A stretch of 64,000 nucleotides of DNA from Pseudomonas triticifolii. Lineage in GTDB: Bacteria; Pseudomonadota; Gammaproteobacteria; Pseudomonadales; Pseudomonadaceae. Below the pieces are notes generated by a model. That model was given only the letters and a program-made list of their open reading frames with translations. It searched no databases and had not been told where the DNA came from. Made by a program: the position numbers and the translations under genes. The stretch spans positions 1 to 64,000 of the forward strand of contig NZ_JACONV010000015.1 of assembly GCF_014358015.1 (NCBI RefSeq), written 5' to 3'. Positions 54,355 through 63,188 of this stretch are shown one piece after another. Positions within the stretch are counted from its first letter, which is position 1. Every line of letters starts with the position of its first letter.

Positions 54355-55350
54355 ATGACGACGAATACCCCTTCAGACGCCGTGAACATCGCTGTTGTCA
54401 TTCCTTGTTTTAACGTCACCCACCATATACTCGATGTCATCGCAGGTATCGGCAAAGACGTATGCCGGGTCTACGTCGTGGATGATTGTTGCCCGCAAGG
54501 CTCCGGCAAGACGGTACAGCGCGAATGCCGTGACGCGCGGGTGGTGGTGCTGTTCAACGCCGTGAATCTGGGCGTGGGAGGTGCCGTCATGGCCGGGTAC
54601 AACGCGGCGGTGGCCGACGGCATGGACATCATCGTCAAAGTGGACGGCGACGGACAGATGGACCCGGCCCTTATTCCTGCCTTTGTCGCCCCCATCAAAA
54701 CCGGCGAAGCGGATTACACCAAAGGCAATCGCTTCTTCAACCTTGAACACATCAGTGGCATGCCGCGGCTACGTATCTTCGGCAATGCGACACTTTCATT
54801 GCTGAACAAACTGTCCTCCGGGTATTGGGACCTGTTCGACCCGACCAATGGCTACACCGCCATTCATCGCGACGTCGCCCGGCAACTGCCGATGGGCAAG
54901 ATCAGTGCGCGTTATTTCTTTGAGACTGACATGCTGTTTCGTCTGGGAACGCTGCGCGCGGTGGTGGTGGATATCCCGATGCAGGCTCACTACGGCACCG
55001 AAATCAGCAACCTCAAAGTGTCCAGGATTTTGGGCGAGTTCATGGGCAAACACGTACGTAATCTGTTCAAGCGTCTGTTCTACAACTACTACCTGCGCGA
55101 CATGTCCCTGGCGTCCTTCGAATTACCGCTGGGTCTGTTGATGCTGACGTTTGGAGGCGTGTTCGGTGTGGTTCACTGGGCGCATGCCTGGCAGACCGGG
55201 GTTGCCAATTCGGCGGGCACTGTCATGGTCTCGGCACTGCCCATTCTGGTGGGTATCCAGCTGATTCTGGCGTTCATCGGCCATGACGTGCAGGCGGTCC
55301 CCAGACGCCCCATCCATCTTCAGAACAAGTACCTGAACAGTGGCTGCTGA
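54355..55350 (+). CDS. GT2 glycosyltransferase of the polyprenyl-phosphate type (GtrB/ArnC-like)
   Basis: The 331-residue enzyme has a GT-A domain with VVIPCFN at residue 14, VVDDCCPQGSG near 42 and the metal-binding VKVDGDGQMDP near 98. It ends with two membrane helices (about 255-275 and 290-310), the layout of GtrB and ArnC. It probably loads a sugar onto undecaprenyl phosphate at the inner face of the inner membrane. The polytopic protein that follows 100 bases downstream would then be the periplasmic transferase. No GtrA partner is next to it. The ATG at 54355 is the natural start. Confidence 0.85.
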   Translation: MTTNTPSDAVNIAVVIPCFNVTHHILDVIAGIGKDVCRVYVVDDCCPQGSGKTVQRECRDARVVVLFNAVNLGVGGAVMAGYNAAVADGMDIIVKVDGDGQMDPALIPAFVAPIKTGEADYTKGNRFFNLEHISGMPRLRIFGNATLSLLNKLSSGYWDLFDPTNGYTAIHRDVARQLPMGKISARYFFETDMLFRLGTLRAVVVDIPMQAHYGTEISNLKVSRILGEFMGKHVRNLFKRLFYNYYLRDMSLASFELPLGLLMLTFGGVFGVVHWAHAWQTGVANSAGTVMVSALPILVGIQLILAFIGHDVQAVPRRPIHLQNKYLNSGC

Positions 55351-55454
55351 CCGGACGGTTTGCCTGGTAGCACTTGCCTGTTTGCGAATGCCGATCGGCA
55401 TCGTGATCATCGCCTACTCATGAATGCACAGAGCCCACGCGCGAGGACGAGCCT

Positions 55455-57455
55455 TTGATCAAGCTCATCATCCTGATCGCCTTGCTGGGGTTGGCGATCA
55501 GCTTCGCTCGCACGGCCTGGCTGGCTCAGACGATCAGCACCCGGCTTAAGCTCCAACTGAGCGAACCCACCGTGTTCAGTGCCTGCGTGCTGTGTGTGTT
55601 TCTGTTATTCGTTGCGCTGGGCCTGACCGGATCGTCATTGAATCTGGGGCTGCGCAGCACCCCGTTCGTGGAGGCCGATATGTCACGCGTCTGGGGCCAC
55701 GAACGCCCGATACGCAGCGACGAATGGCTGGTCCTGACGCCCATGGCCATTGCGCAGTACAACCATGAACCGCGCTATCCGGTGATCAACACGTCACTGG
55801 GCCTGGACGGCCAGAACATGCTGGTCGTCGGCATGGCTGGCGTGCCGGTGGCGCACCTGTCGGCACTGGCTAAACCTGCGACGTGGGGGTTCTTTGTCTT
55901 CGACCTGAAAAGGGCGCTCGCCTGGTACTGGTGGTTTCCGGTATTCGGCTGTTTTCTGGCCCTGGCGCACGTGCTGAACACGCTGACTCCGGGCCGCTGG
56001 CGACAGAGTTTTCTGTTCGCCCTGTTGTTCGTCGCCGCGCCTTATGTCGTGGCCTGGTCGTTCTGGCCGGCTTACGCCGTGTTCTTTCCGTGCGTAGCCT
56101 TACTGTGTCTGCTGAAGATCCTGCGCTCACGCAAAATCCGCGTGCTGTTGCCTCTGGGTGTGCTCGCAGGGCTTGCGATTGCGGGGTTTGTCCTGCTGCT
56201 GTATCCACCCTGGCAGGTGTCAGTGGGCTATGTGTTCATGGCGCTGCTGGCAGGTCTGGTGCTGCGTGACCGGTTATACCAAGGCATCAGGCTCGAACCG
56301 ATTCTGGCGACCCTGCTTGCCGTGCTGGTCGCAGGCAGTGTGCTCAGCAGTTGGTGGCTGAGCGCGCAAGACGCTGTGCACGCCATGATGGGCACGGTTT
56401 ACCCGGGGCAACGCCACATCGAGACCGGTGGCAATGTCCCCTGGCACATGCTGTTCAAGGGCTACACCAACCTCACGGCGTTGTCATACGCCGAAAATAC
56501 GACCGTCAATCAAAGCGAGATAGCGTCGTTCCATTACTACCTGCTGCCCCTGGCCTGCCTGATGTTGATACGCGCCAGACAGCGCATGCTGACCGCTCTG
56601 GAGGTCAGTCTGGCGGTCATGACAGGCCTGATCCTGCTCTACATGCTGATTGGCATCGCAAACACGCTGTCGACCTATTCGCTGTGGTCATACGTGACCG
56701 CAAAACGGGCTGATCTGGCACTGGGGCTGGCCAGCCTGATACTGACGCACCTGATGATCGATGGCAGGCGACCGACGTCCTTCGGACACGAAAGCCAGAC
56801 CTTCGTCGCGTGGACCACGGCGCTGATCTGGGCAGCGCTGATGTACGAAGGCTTGCAGGCATTCGAGGCGCCCGTTCTGTCACGTCTCGGCACGTCGATC
56901 ACACTGGGCCTGGTGCTGGTGGTCATTGCCAGCAGTTATGTTCTGCTCACCCGGCAAACCGCGGCTTTTCTCGGACTGAATCTGGGCTTGTCGCTGGCTG
57001 CAACACTGGGCTTTCACCCTGTATCGATTGCACCTGCGCGGGTGAGCGCCAGCCTGAGCGAGCCTGCCCTACCCGTTCTGACGCTCGGTTCGCAGATACC
57101 GGCGATGATCCTCGCGGCGTCGGGTCGACAGGTCGTTAATGGTGTTTTTTATTACCCGCAACCCACGTTGTGGAAAATACTGGACCCTGAGGGTCTGCAG
57201 GCTGAACGCTACAACCGTTATCAACACCTGATTTTTCTCAGTCGACCATACGTCAGCGACCTGCAGATCGAGGTGCCTCAGGCTGATGTGGTCAACGTAC
57301 TCGTCAATCCTCAACATCTGGATTTCCACCGAACCGGTGCCGGACTCATTGCGGCACCCGACAGCGATGCCCCATTGCTCACTCTCAACCCTGCCTTGGC
57401 GTTGCAACACAGCGAAAAAGGCTGGTCCTGGTTCAGGGTAAAGCCCGCGCCCTGA
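55455..57455 (+). CDS. Polytopic membrane protein, probable GT-C glycosyltransferase
   Basis: The 666-residue protein has about twelve to thirteen membrane helices up to residue 515 and a periplasmic C-terminal domain of roughly 140 residues. In the first large loop RPIRSDEWLVLTP (about residues 86-98) supplies an acidic pair where GT-C enzymes place the catalytic acid. The start is TTG at 55455, supported by GAGGA eight bases upstream and the lack of a nearby ATG. With the GT2 gene in front of it, it most likely transfers a polyprenyl-linked sugar to a surface glycan. It converges with the long methyltransferase-glycosyltransferase gene with only five bases between stops. Confidence 0.72.
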   Translation: MIKLIILIALLGLAISFARTAWLAQTISTRLKLQLSEPTVFSACVLCVFLLFVALGLTGSSLNLGLRSTPFVEADMSRVWGHERPIRSDEWLVLTPMAIAQYNHEPRYPVINTSLGLDGQNMLVVGMAGVPVAHLSALAKPATWGFFVFDLKRALAWYWWFPVFGCFLALAHVLNTLTPGRWRQSFLFALLFVAAPYVVAWSFWPAYAVFFPCVALLCLLKILRSRKIRVLLPLGVLAGLAIAGFVLLLYPPWQVSVGYVFMALLAGLVLRDRLYQGIRLEPILATLLAVLVAGSVLSSWWLSAQDAVHAMMGTVYPGQRHIETGGNVPWHMLFKGYTNLTALSYAENTTVNQSEIASFHYYLLPLACLMLIRARQRMLTALEVSLAVMTGLILLYMLIGIANTLSTYSLWSYVTAKRADLALGLASLILTHLMIDGRRPTSFGHESQTFVAWTTALIWAALMYEGLQAFEAPVLSRLGTSITLGLVLVVIASSYVLLTRQTAAFLGLNLGLSLAATLGFHPVSIAPARVSASLSEPALPVLTLGSQIPAMILAASGRQVVNGVFYYPQPTLWKILDPEGLQAERYNRYQHLIFLSRPYVSDLQIEVPQADVVNVLVNPQHLDFHRTGAGLIAAPDSDAPLLTLNPALALQHSEKGWSWFRVKPAP

Positions 57456-57460
57456 CCCGC

Positions 57461-60400
57461 TTAGTCCTCCACACGCGGCGGCCAGGCAAGGCCGAAGTCC
57501 AGGTGATCCAGCGTCAGGTTCGGGTTATAGGCATAGTCGTCTCTGATAGACGGCCAGCGCAGGGCCATGTAAGCCACCTCCCCGTTGAAACGGTTTTGTT
57601 TTTCCGGTGAGTCTTCAATACCACGGGTAGCCGATTCGTAGTGATACAGCTGTGCGTAGGGTGTCCAGACATTGACGTAGCCCGCCTCCTGAACGCGCAA
57701 ACAGAAATCCACATCGTTGAAGGCGATTTTCAGGTTGACCTCATCCAGCCCGCCCACCTGCTCGAATACCGTTTTTTTAATCACCAGACACGCCGCCGTC
57801 ACGGCAGAGAACTCCTGAATCAGCATCGCACGGCCAAAGTAACCGTGTTCGCCTCGGGGCAGAAACTTGTGCGCATGGTTGGCGATACCACCAATGCCCA
57901 GAATGACGCCGCCATGCTGCAAACGGCCATCGGGAAACCACAGCCGTGCCCCCACGGCACCGACGTCGGGTTGCAGGGCAAGCGAGACCATTTCGTCCAG
58001 CCAGTCGGGAGAAATGACTTCGATATCGTTGTTGATCAGCCCTATCAGTTGACCACGCGCCTGACTGACTGCGCGATTGTTCAAGGCTGAGTAATTGAAG
58101 GGTCCGTCGTCCCTGAGTACGTGAATATCGGGCTGCTGATCGATCTGCGCGAAATACGCCAGCGATTGGGCTTCGTCGGAGCCGTTATCGATCACGATGA
58201 TTTCGTAGTGCGGGTAGCGGGTCAGGCGCTCGATGCTGTCGATGCATTGTTTGAGCAGCGCCCAGGCATTACGTGTCGGGATGATCAGGCTCACCAGAGG
58301 TCTGGGCTCAGGCAACGCGTAATGCACCCGGTACATGCCGAACGGCAACAATTGAGCCTCGCCCTGACGCCCGCTGCGCTGCAGATGGTCGTTCAGTGCC
58401 TTGATGGCCGCATGAGCGGCATACGGCTTTTCCTGCACGGCCACAGAGGTGCTTCCGGCATGAATACGCCAGTGGTACAGCACGCGCGGGATATGAATAA
58501 TGTGCGAGGGGCTCAGCTTCTCGGTGCAACGCAAGGCCAGGTCATAGTCCTGAGAGCCTTCGAACCCCACCCGGAAACGGCCCACCTCTTCGACCAGATC
58601 ACGCCGATAGACCCCAAGGTGGGAAATCATGTTCTGCGAACGAAACAGATAGGCATTCCAGTCGGACTTGAAGTAAGGATCGCTGCGGCGTCCCTGCTGG
58701 TCGATCTTGTCTTCGTCCGAATAGATCACAGCGGCGTCCGGGTGCCGAGCGAGGGTCTGCGCCACCCAGTACAAGGCGTGTTCCGGCAGCAGATCATCGT
58801 GATCCATCAGCGCGATATAACGCCCACGCGCCAGCTCGAGCGCCGAGTTGCTGGCTGCCGAAATATGACCGTTCTCGCTGCGTAACAGCACCCTTACCTG
58901 CGCATGCTGGCGCTGGACGCTTTTGAGATATTCGCGCACGGCCGGATTGCCCGAGGCGTCGTCGGCGATACACAACTCCCAGTGCGGATACAGCTGATGG
59001 AGAACGCTGTCGATGGCCTCGCGCAGCAGATCCAGCGGCGGATCGAAAACCGGCATGATGATCGAAATCAGCGGTGGATCGTCCCACCCTTCCATGTCGT
59101 GGATCATGGCCTGCCGGTCACTGTCACCGAGCGTGTCGTAAAGCTTGATCCAGGCCGCGTAATCGTGACGGTCAGGCCCCGCGTTTTCAGGCGCTGCACC
59201 CTGTTCAACGCGTGCACGGCCGACACCATTGAACCAGCGCAAGCGCTCTATCAGGCCACGCACCCCGTGCTCTCGCAATACAGTGGCCACACGCTGCGTG
59301 CTGGCCTTGAACCCTCCGCCGCGGCGAATCAGTGCCGGCAGGCGTCGAGAGGCCTTTGCCAGGCGATGTGTAGTCAGCACCGTATGCCGCAACGGCGCTG
59401 CAAGCCTGCGGCTATACGAGCCTTCGAGTTCGTGGATACGCAGGTTCAAATGATGAATATGGGTGTCCTTCTCCACTTGCAGGTGGAGCATGGCACTTTG
59501 CAGTTGCTTGATCAGTTCGTCGCGCTCGCGTGCGTCGTGGCCGCTCTCCTGAAACAGGCGCTCGACCGTCTGGAGGGTGCCTGCCTCGCCCTCAATGACG
59601 TGCTTTTCGATCAGTTGGGTGGCGTTGTCCAGTTGATTGACCCGAAGCATCAGCGTCTGGATCTGCTCGGACAAGGGTTGAACGGCCGTGCGCAACGACG
59701 CCTCGTGTTGCTCGCTCCAGTTCAGGCCCTGGCTGATGCGGCGTGCGATGATTTCATCGGTGTACAGCACCAGATCCAGCGTCAGGACCAGATCGCGAAT
59801 GTCATGGCGTTGCGAAAGGTCGATGGGCAGTTGCAGATAAGGGTCGTCGTTGAGGCTGACGAACAGGATGGAAGACCCGGTTTTCTCGACCTCCTGCAGC
59901 CCTGACACCCAAGGCAGTGCGGCGGTATGGCCGTCCCACTGCCAGATCACGGTGTCGTTTTTGACGATGCGCAGGTTGTCCAGCGAGAACGTCATACGCC
60001 GGTCAACCGGGTCGAGTCTGAGCAGACGTGGCGACGTCTGGACCGTGCTCAGCGAGAACTGCAGGTGTTGATGACCGGGCAGCACCTCAAGGCTCAGGGC
60101 GGCTTCTTCCTTGAAGCTTCCGGCCTCATCGCTGTAATACAGCCGGGCCTGGCGTCTGGGTGCGGTCGGCGACACCCGTTGATTGATGATCCGGTCGGCT
60201 TCCCAGTTCAAAAAATGACTGGCCTCGGTACCGGTCACGAAGGCCTGAAAATACGCTTCTTTTTCAATGAAACCGTCCAGTTGCGCAGGCGTGATTTCAA
60301 ACCCTGCGTGCAGCAGCGTTTCAGTAACGAATTGCCTGCGTGTCAACGGCATCACGCTGGTGCAGAACGGTATGGCGCTGGCGATCAAGAGCAACAGTGA

Positions 60401-61834
60401 GCGGACCAGCAGGTGCCCCAGTTCAACGCCGCTGGCAGCCTCCCATTCGACATCGATCAGCGCTGGACGGCCTTGAGCATCGAGCAAGACATTTTGCGGC
60501 ACAGCATCGATAAATATCCCCGGCAGGCGCTCGTCGAGACGCTCCAGCGCCAGCTCATGCCCGTGCTCGACCAGCAAGTCTGTCAGGGCAAGCCGATAAC
60601 GGGCCACAAACTGACTGAACTGCCGGATTGTCCAGTTGGGCGTGCTGGCGATGTCGAGAAACTGCTGGCTGAGCACCTGGCCCTGTCGATAAGGGTCGAC
60701 ACGCGACAGCACGTGGCGAAAGTCCTTGTGTGGATAGGCCTCGGCGCGCAGTGGCTCATGCCGCACCTCGATCTCGTCCGCGGTTTCGATGAACAGGGTC
60801 TGCTTGCAGTAGCCGGGCTTTCGGCTGACGTTGTAATGAGCGGCCAGCAGGTTGGGCATCACCACCGGCGTCAATGAACAGGACGCGGCAATCAAAAAGG
60901 AATTGGCCAGCTCCATGCCTAGCCCGTTGTCGAGCACCACCGGCCAGGCGCGCTGCAGGTTAAACAGCGTGGCCCTTGGCAACTGCGGATCCTTGCGCAC
61001 GTTCTGCCACAGCAACGCGGCGGCGTCGAAGCCTGGGTGCTCGAAACCACGCGGGGTGACAATGGAGTTGGGCAGTTTGTAATCGGGGGCAGGAAACAGA
61101 AATTCCGAGCGACTGAAACCGGCCTGTTCGAGCAGGTCCGTCAGCCGTTTACGTCCGAAGGTCTGTGGGCCGTCTGCCCGATAACGTCCTTCCACACCAG
61201 CCATTGGCGTGCCCAGATGGTCTTCGGGTGCGCCGGCGAAATATTTCAGGCCCAGCTGGTTCTCGATGGCCAGCAGCAAGACACCGTCCGGTGCCAGCAG
61301 CTCGCGCACCCTGACCAACATGTTCAGGGCGGGATCATCGCCCTGATTGAACAGGCTGGCGTACTCCAGCACGCCGATCAGGGTGATGACCTCAAACCGC
61401 CGGGGCGACTTGAACAGCTCGAAGCGCTCGGCCACGACCGTAACGTTGTCCAGATCCCGGGTCCGGCTGGCTGCAATGCGTGCGCGGCGCACACTGCCTT
61501 CAAGGCTCAGGACCGTGGCACCGCACTCGCCCAGGTAGCGACTGATCGCACCACAACCGGCGCCGATTTCCAGCACATGCCCCGTCAGGCAATGCTCAAA
61601 AGGGCGCAGCAGATTGCCCCGCGCGCGTCCCAGATGGTAAAGCGAAACCCAGTCTGTGCAGTGCTGGCCCAGTTCGGCTGACAGCACACTCAGGTCCTGG
61701 GCCTGGCGCACGATGTTGGCCAGGCGCTCTTCGCTTTCATCGCCATCGCTGTAGGCCAGCCCTTCGTACCCCGGCCGCGTCCACACGCCTGTGCGCCGGT
61801 CCAGACGATACCCGCTCTGTTCAAGATGGCTCAT
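57461..61834 (-). CDS. WbdD-like methyltransferase-kinase-coiled coil fused to two GT2 domains
   Basis: The 1457-residue protein has a SAM-binding domain with HVLEIGAGCGAISRYLG at residues 87-103, and then a kinase-like domain to about residue 520. There IFIDAVPQNVLLDAQGRPALIDVEWE (in part) retains the catalytic-loop Asp, the Asn and the metal-binding Asp. A beta-sandwich region (about 575-715) and a coiled coil (about 720-810) follow. Next come two GT2 domains, starting near 920 (SIIMPVFDP, then LMDHDD, IYSDEDK) and 1180 (SLIIPTRN, then GLINNDIEV). E. coli WbdD joins methyltransferase, kinase and coiled coil to cap and measure O9a chains. The fusion to transferases here would join synthesis and chain termination. 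The ATG at 61834 follows AGGAAC and overlaps the wzt end by 14 bases. Confidence 0.82.
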   Translation of the reverse strand: MSHLEQSGYRLDRRTGVWTRPGYEGLAYSDGDESEERLANIVRQAQDLSVLSAELGQHCTDWVSLYHLGRARGNLLRPFEHCLTGHVLEIGAGCGAISRYLGECGATVLSLEGSVRRARIAASRTRDLDNVTVVAERFELFKSPRRFEVITLIGVLEYASLFNQGDDPALNMLVRVRELLAPDGVLLLAIENQLGLKYFAGAPEDHLGTPMAGVEGRYRADGPQTFGRKRLTDLLEQAGFSRSEFLFPAPDYKLPNSIVTPRGFEHPGFDAAALLWQNVRKDPQLPRATLFNLQRAWPVVLDNGLGMELANSFLIAASCSLTPVVMPNLLAAHYNVSRKPGYCKQTLFIETADEIEVRHEPLRAEAYPHKDFRHVLSRVDPYRQGQVLSQQFLDIASTPNWTIRQFSQFVARYRLALTDLLVEHGHELALERLDERLPGIFIDAVPQNVLLDAQGRPALIDVEWEAASGVELGHLLVRSLLLLIASAIPFCTSVMPLTRRQFVTETLLHAGFEITPAQLDGFIEKEAYFQAFVTGTEASHFLNWEADRIINQRVSPTAPRRQARLYYSDEAGSFKEEAALSLEVLPGHQHLQFSLSTVQTSPRLLRLDPVDRRMTFSLDNLRIVKNDTVIWQWDGHTAALPWVSGLQEVEKTGSSILFVSLNDDPYLQLPIDLSQRHDIRDLVLTLDLVLYTDEIIARRISQGLNWSEQHEASLRTAVQPLSEQIQTLMLRVNQLDNATQLIEKHVIEGEAGTLQTVERLFQESGHDARERDELIKQLQSAMLHLQVEKDTHIHHLNLRIHELEGSYSRRLAAPLRHTVLTTHRLAKASRRLPALIRRGGGFKASTQRVATVLREHGVRGLIERLRWFNGVGRARVEQGAAPENAGPDRHDYAAWIKLYDTLGDSDRQAMIHDMEGWDDPPLISIIMPVFDPPLDLLREAIDSVLHQLYPHWELCIADDASGNPAVREYLKSVQRQHAQVRVLLRSENGHISAASNSALELARGRYIALMDHDDLLPEHALYWVAQTLARHPDAAVIYSDEDKIDQQGRRSDPYFKSDWNAYLFRSQNMISHLGVYRRDLVEEVGRFRVGFEGSQDYDLALRCTEKLSPSHIIHIPRVLYHWRIHAGSTSVAVQEKPYAAHAAIKALNDHLQRSGRQGEAQLLPFGMYRVHYALPEPRPLVSLIIPTRNAWALLKQCIDSIERLTRYPHYEIIVIDNGSDEAQSLAYFAQIDQQPDIHVLRDDGPFNYSALNNRAVSQARGQLIGLINNDIEVISPDWLDEMVSLALQPDVGAVGARLWFPDGRLQHGGVILGIGGIANHAHKFLPRGEHGYFGRAMLIQEFSAVTAACLVIKKTVFEQVGGLDEVNLKIAFNDVDFCLRVQEAGYVNVWTPYAQLYHYESATRGIEDSPEKQNRFNGEVAYMALRWPSIRDDYAYNPNLTLDHLDFGLAWPPRVED

Positions 61835-63188
61835 GGTGCTGTTCCTGATCAAAATCCATGGTGACGGCCAGATCGACCAGCCCGAACAGCGTGGGGGTCG
61901 CGGCAACGACGAAGTGAATGGCGTCGTAACGACGATCGTGCGGCACGACCTCTTCGCCCTCGCGAGAGGCGACGCCCAGAGAAATGAAGTAATCGCCTGC
62001 GGCCAGACGATTCCTGAAGCTCAGGCACGCCTTGAGCTGCGAACCCGGCGCAAAAAACTGCCGGCCAGCCGCGCAGTCCTGCAGCCAGGAGTTGGTGCCG
62101 TAGACCGTGACGCCTTCCTTGGTCTTGACCGTGAACCCCAACACCGGATGACTGACCAGCCGATTGAAGCGGATCGCGACATGCAGCACGACCTCGGCCC
62201 CTGGTTCGATGCTGGGTGGAAAGGGATGCCCTTGAGCGGTGAGGTGAAAGTCCATCAGGCTCGCCGCACCGTCGCCCCAGCGGTATTCGTGGCGATTGAA
62301 GCCGGGCCGCGAACCGAAGGCATCGTGGGCAAAACTCAGCACCGGTTCTTGCGTGCGCGGGTCGGCTGATGACGCGACAGCCGGGTCTGTCGAGGCTATG
62401 GACGCCTGCGCAGTGTCACGGTTTCGACCAAACAGAATGTCCATGTAGCGATTGACGACGGCGCGCGGGTCGCCGCTCATCTCCACACGTCCGCCTTCCA
62501 GCAGAATGGCCCGGTTGCAATGGGTGACCACCTGTTCGCTGGCATGGGTGACCAGCAGGATGCTCGCGCCGTTCTGCTTGAGCTGCCGCAATCGCTCGAA
62601 GCACTTGGCCTGAAACTTCGCATCGCCGACCGACAGGGCTTCATCGACGATCAGAATCTGCGGGTCGACCTGCGCCTGCACGGCGAATGCCAAGCGCACG
62701 ACCATGCCGCTGGAGTAGTTCTTGACCGGCTGATCGATGAAGTCGCCGATGTCGGCAAACCCTGCAATGGCGCTGAAGCGTTGATCGACTTCTTCGCGGT
62801 CCAGGCCCAGCACCGAGGCGTTGAGGTAGACGTTCTCCCGGCCCGTGAACTCGGGATTGAAACCCGACCCCAACTCCAGCAACGCCGCGACACGGCCCTG
62901 GGTCTGCACCGAGCCGCCGGAAGGCCGCACGGTGCCGCAGATGATTTGCAGCAGGGTCGATTTGCCTGAACCGTTGCGCCCCACAATACCGACGGTTTCG
63001 CCACGCCGGATCTCGAAGTCGATGTTGCGCAGCGCCCAGAACGCCTGCCCGTATGCCTGGCTCGGCATCCCCAGGCGGCGCTGCAGCCTGGGCACGAGTG
63101 AATGCAGCAGCCGGTCCACGGGCCGGGCATAGGTGTAATAGCATTTGGAAATATCACGCACGCTGATGGCGATTTCGTCAGAGGACAT
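61821..63188 (-). CDS. wzt: ABC polysaccharide export ATPase with C-terminal glycan-recognition domain
   Basis: The 455-residue ATPase has Walker A VGRNGSGKST near residue 72, the family stretch ELGSGFNPEFTGREN, a signature region YSSGMVVRL and Walker B ILIVDEAL. The N-terminal 250 residues match Wzt. A further 190 residues form a beta-rich C-terminal domain (PVLSFAHDAFGS to the end) as in E. coli O9a Wzt, where it binds the modified non-reducing end of the glycan. The ATG at 63188 starts at SSDEIAISV; a longer frame begins inside wzm and is less likely. It overlaps wzm by 11 bases and the next gene by 14, so the three are one operon. Confidence 0.92.
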   Translation of the reverse strand: MSSDEIAISVRDISKCYYTYARPVDRLLHSLVPRLQRRLGMPSQAYGQAFWALRNIDFEIRRGETVGIVGRNGSGKSTLLQIICGTVRPSGGSVQTQGRVAALLELGSGFNPEFTGRENVYLNASVLGLDREEVDQRFSAIAGFADIGDFIDQPVKNYSSGMVVRLAFAVQAQVDPQILIVDEALSVGDAKFQAKCFERLRQLKQNGASILLVTHASEQVVTHCNRAILLEGGRVEMSGDPRAVVNRYMDILFGRNRDTAQASIASTDPAVASSADPRTQEPVLSFAHDAFGSRPGFNRHEYRWGDGAASLMDFHLTAQGHPFPPSIEPGAEVVLHVAIRFNRLVSHPVLGFTVKTKEGVTVYGTNSWLQDCAAGRQFFAPGSQLKACLSFRNRLAAGDYFISLGVASREGEEVVPHDRRYDAIHFVVAATPTLFGLVDLAVTMDFDQEQHHEPS

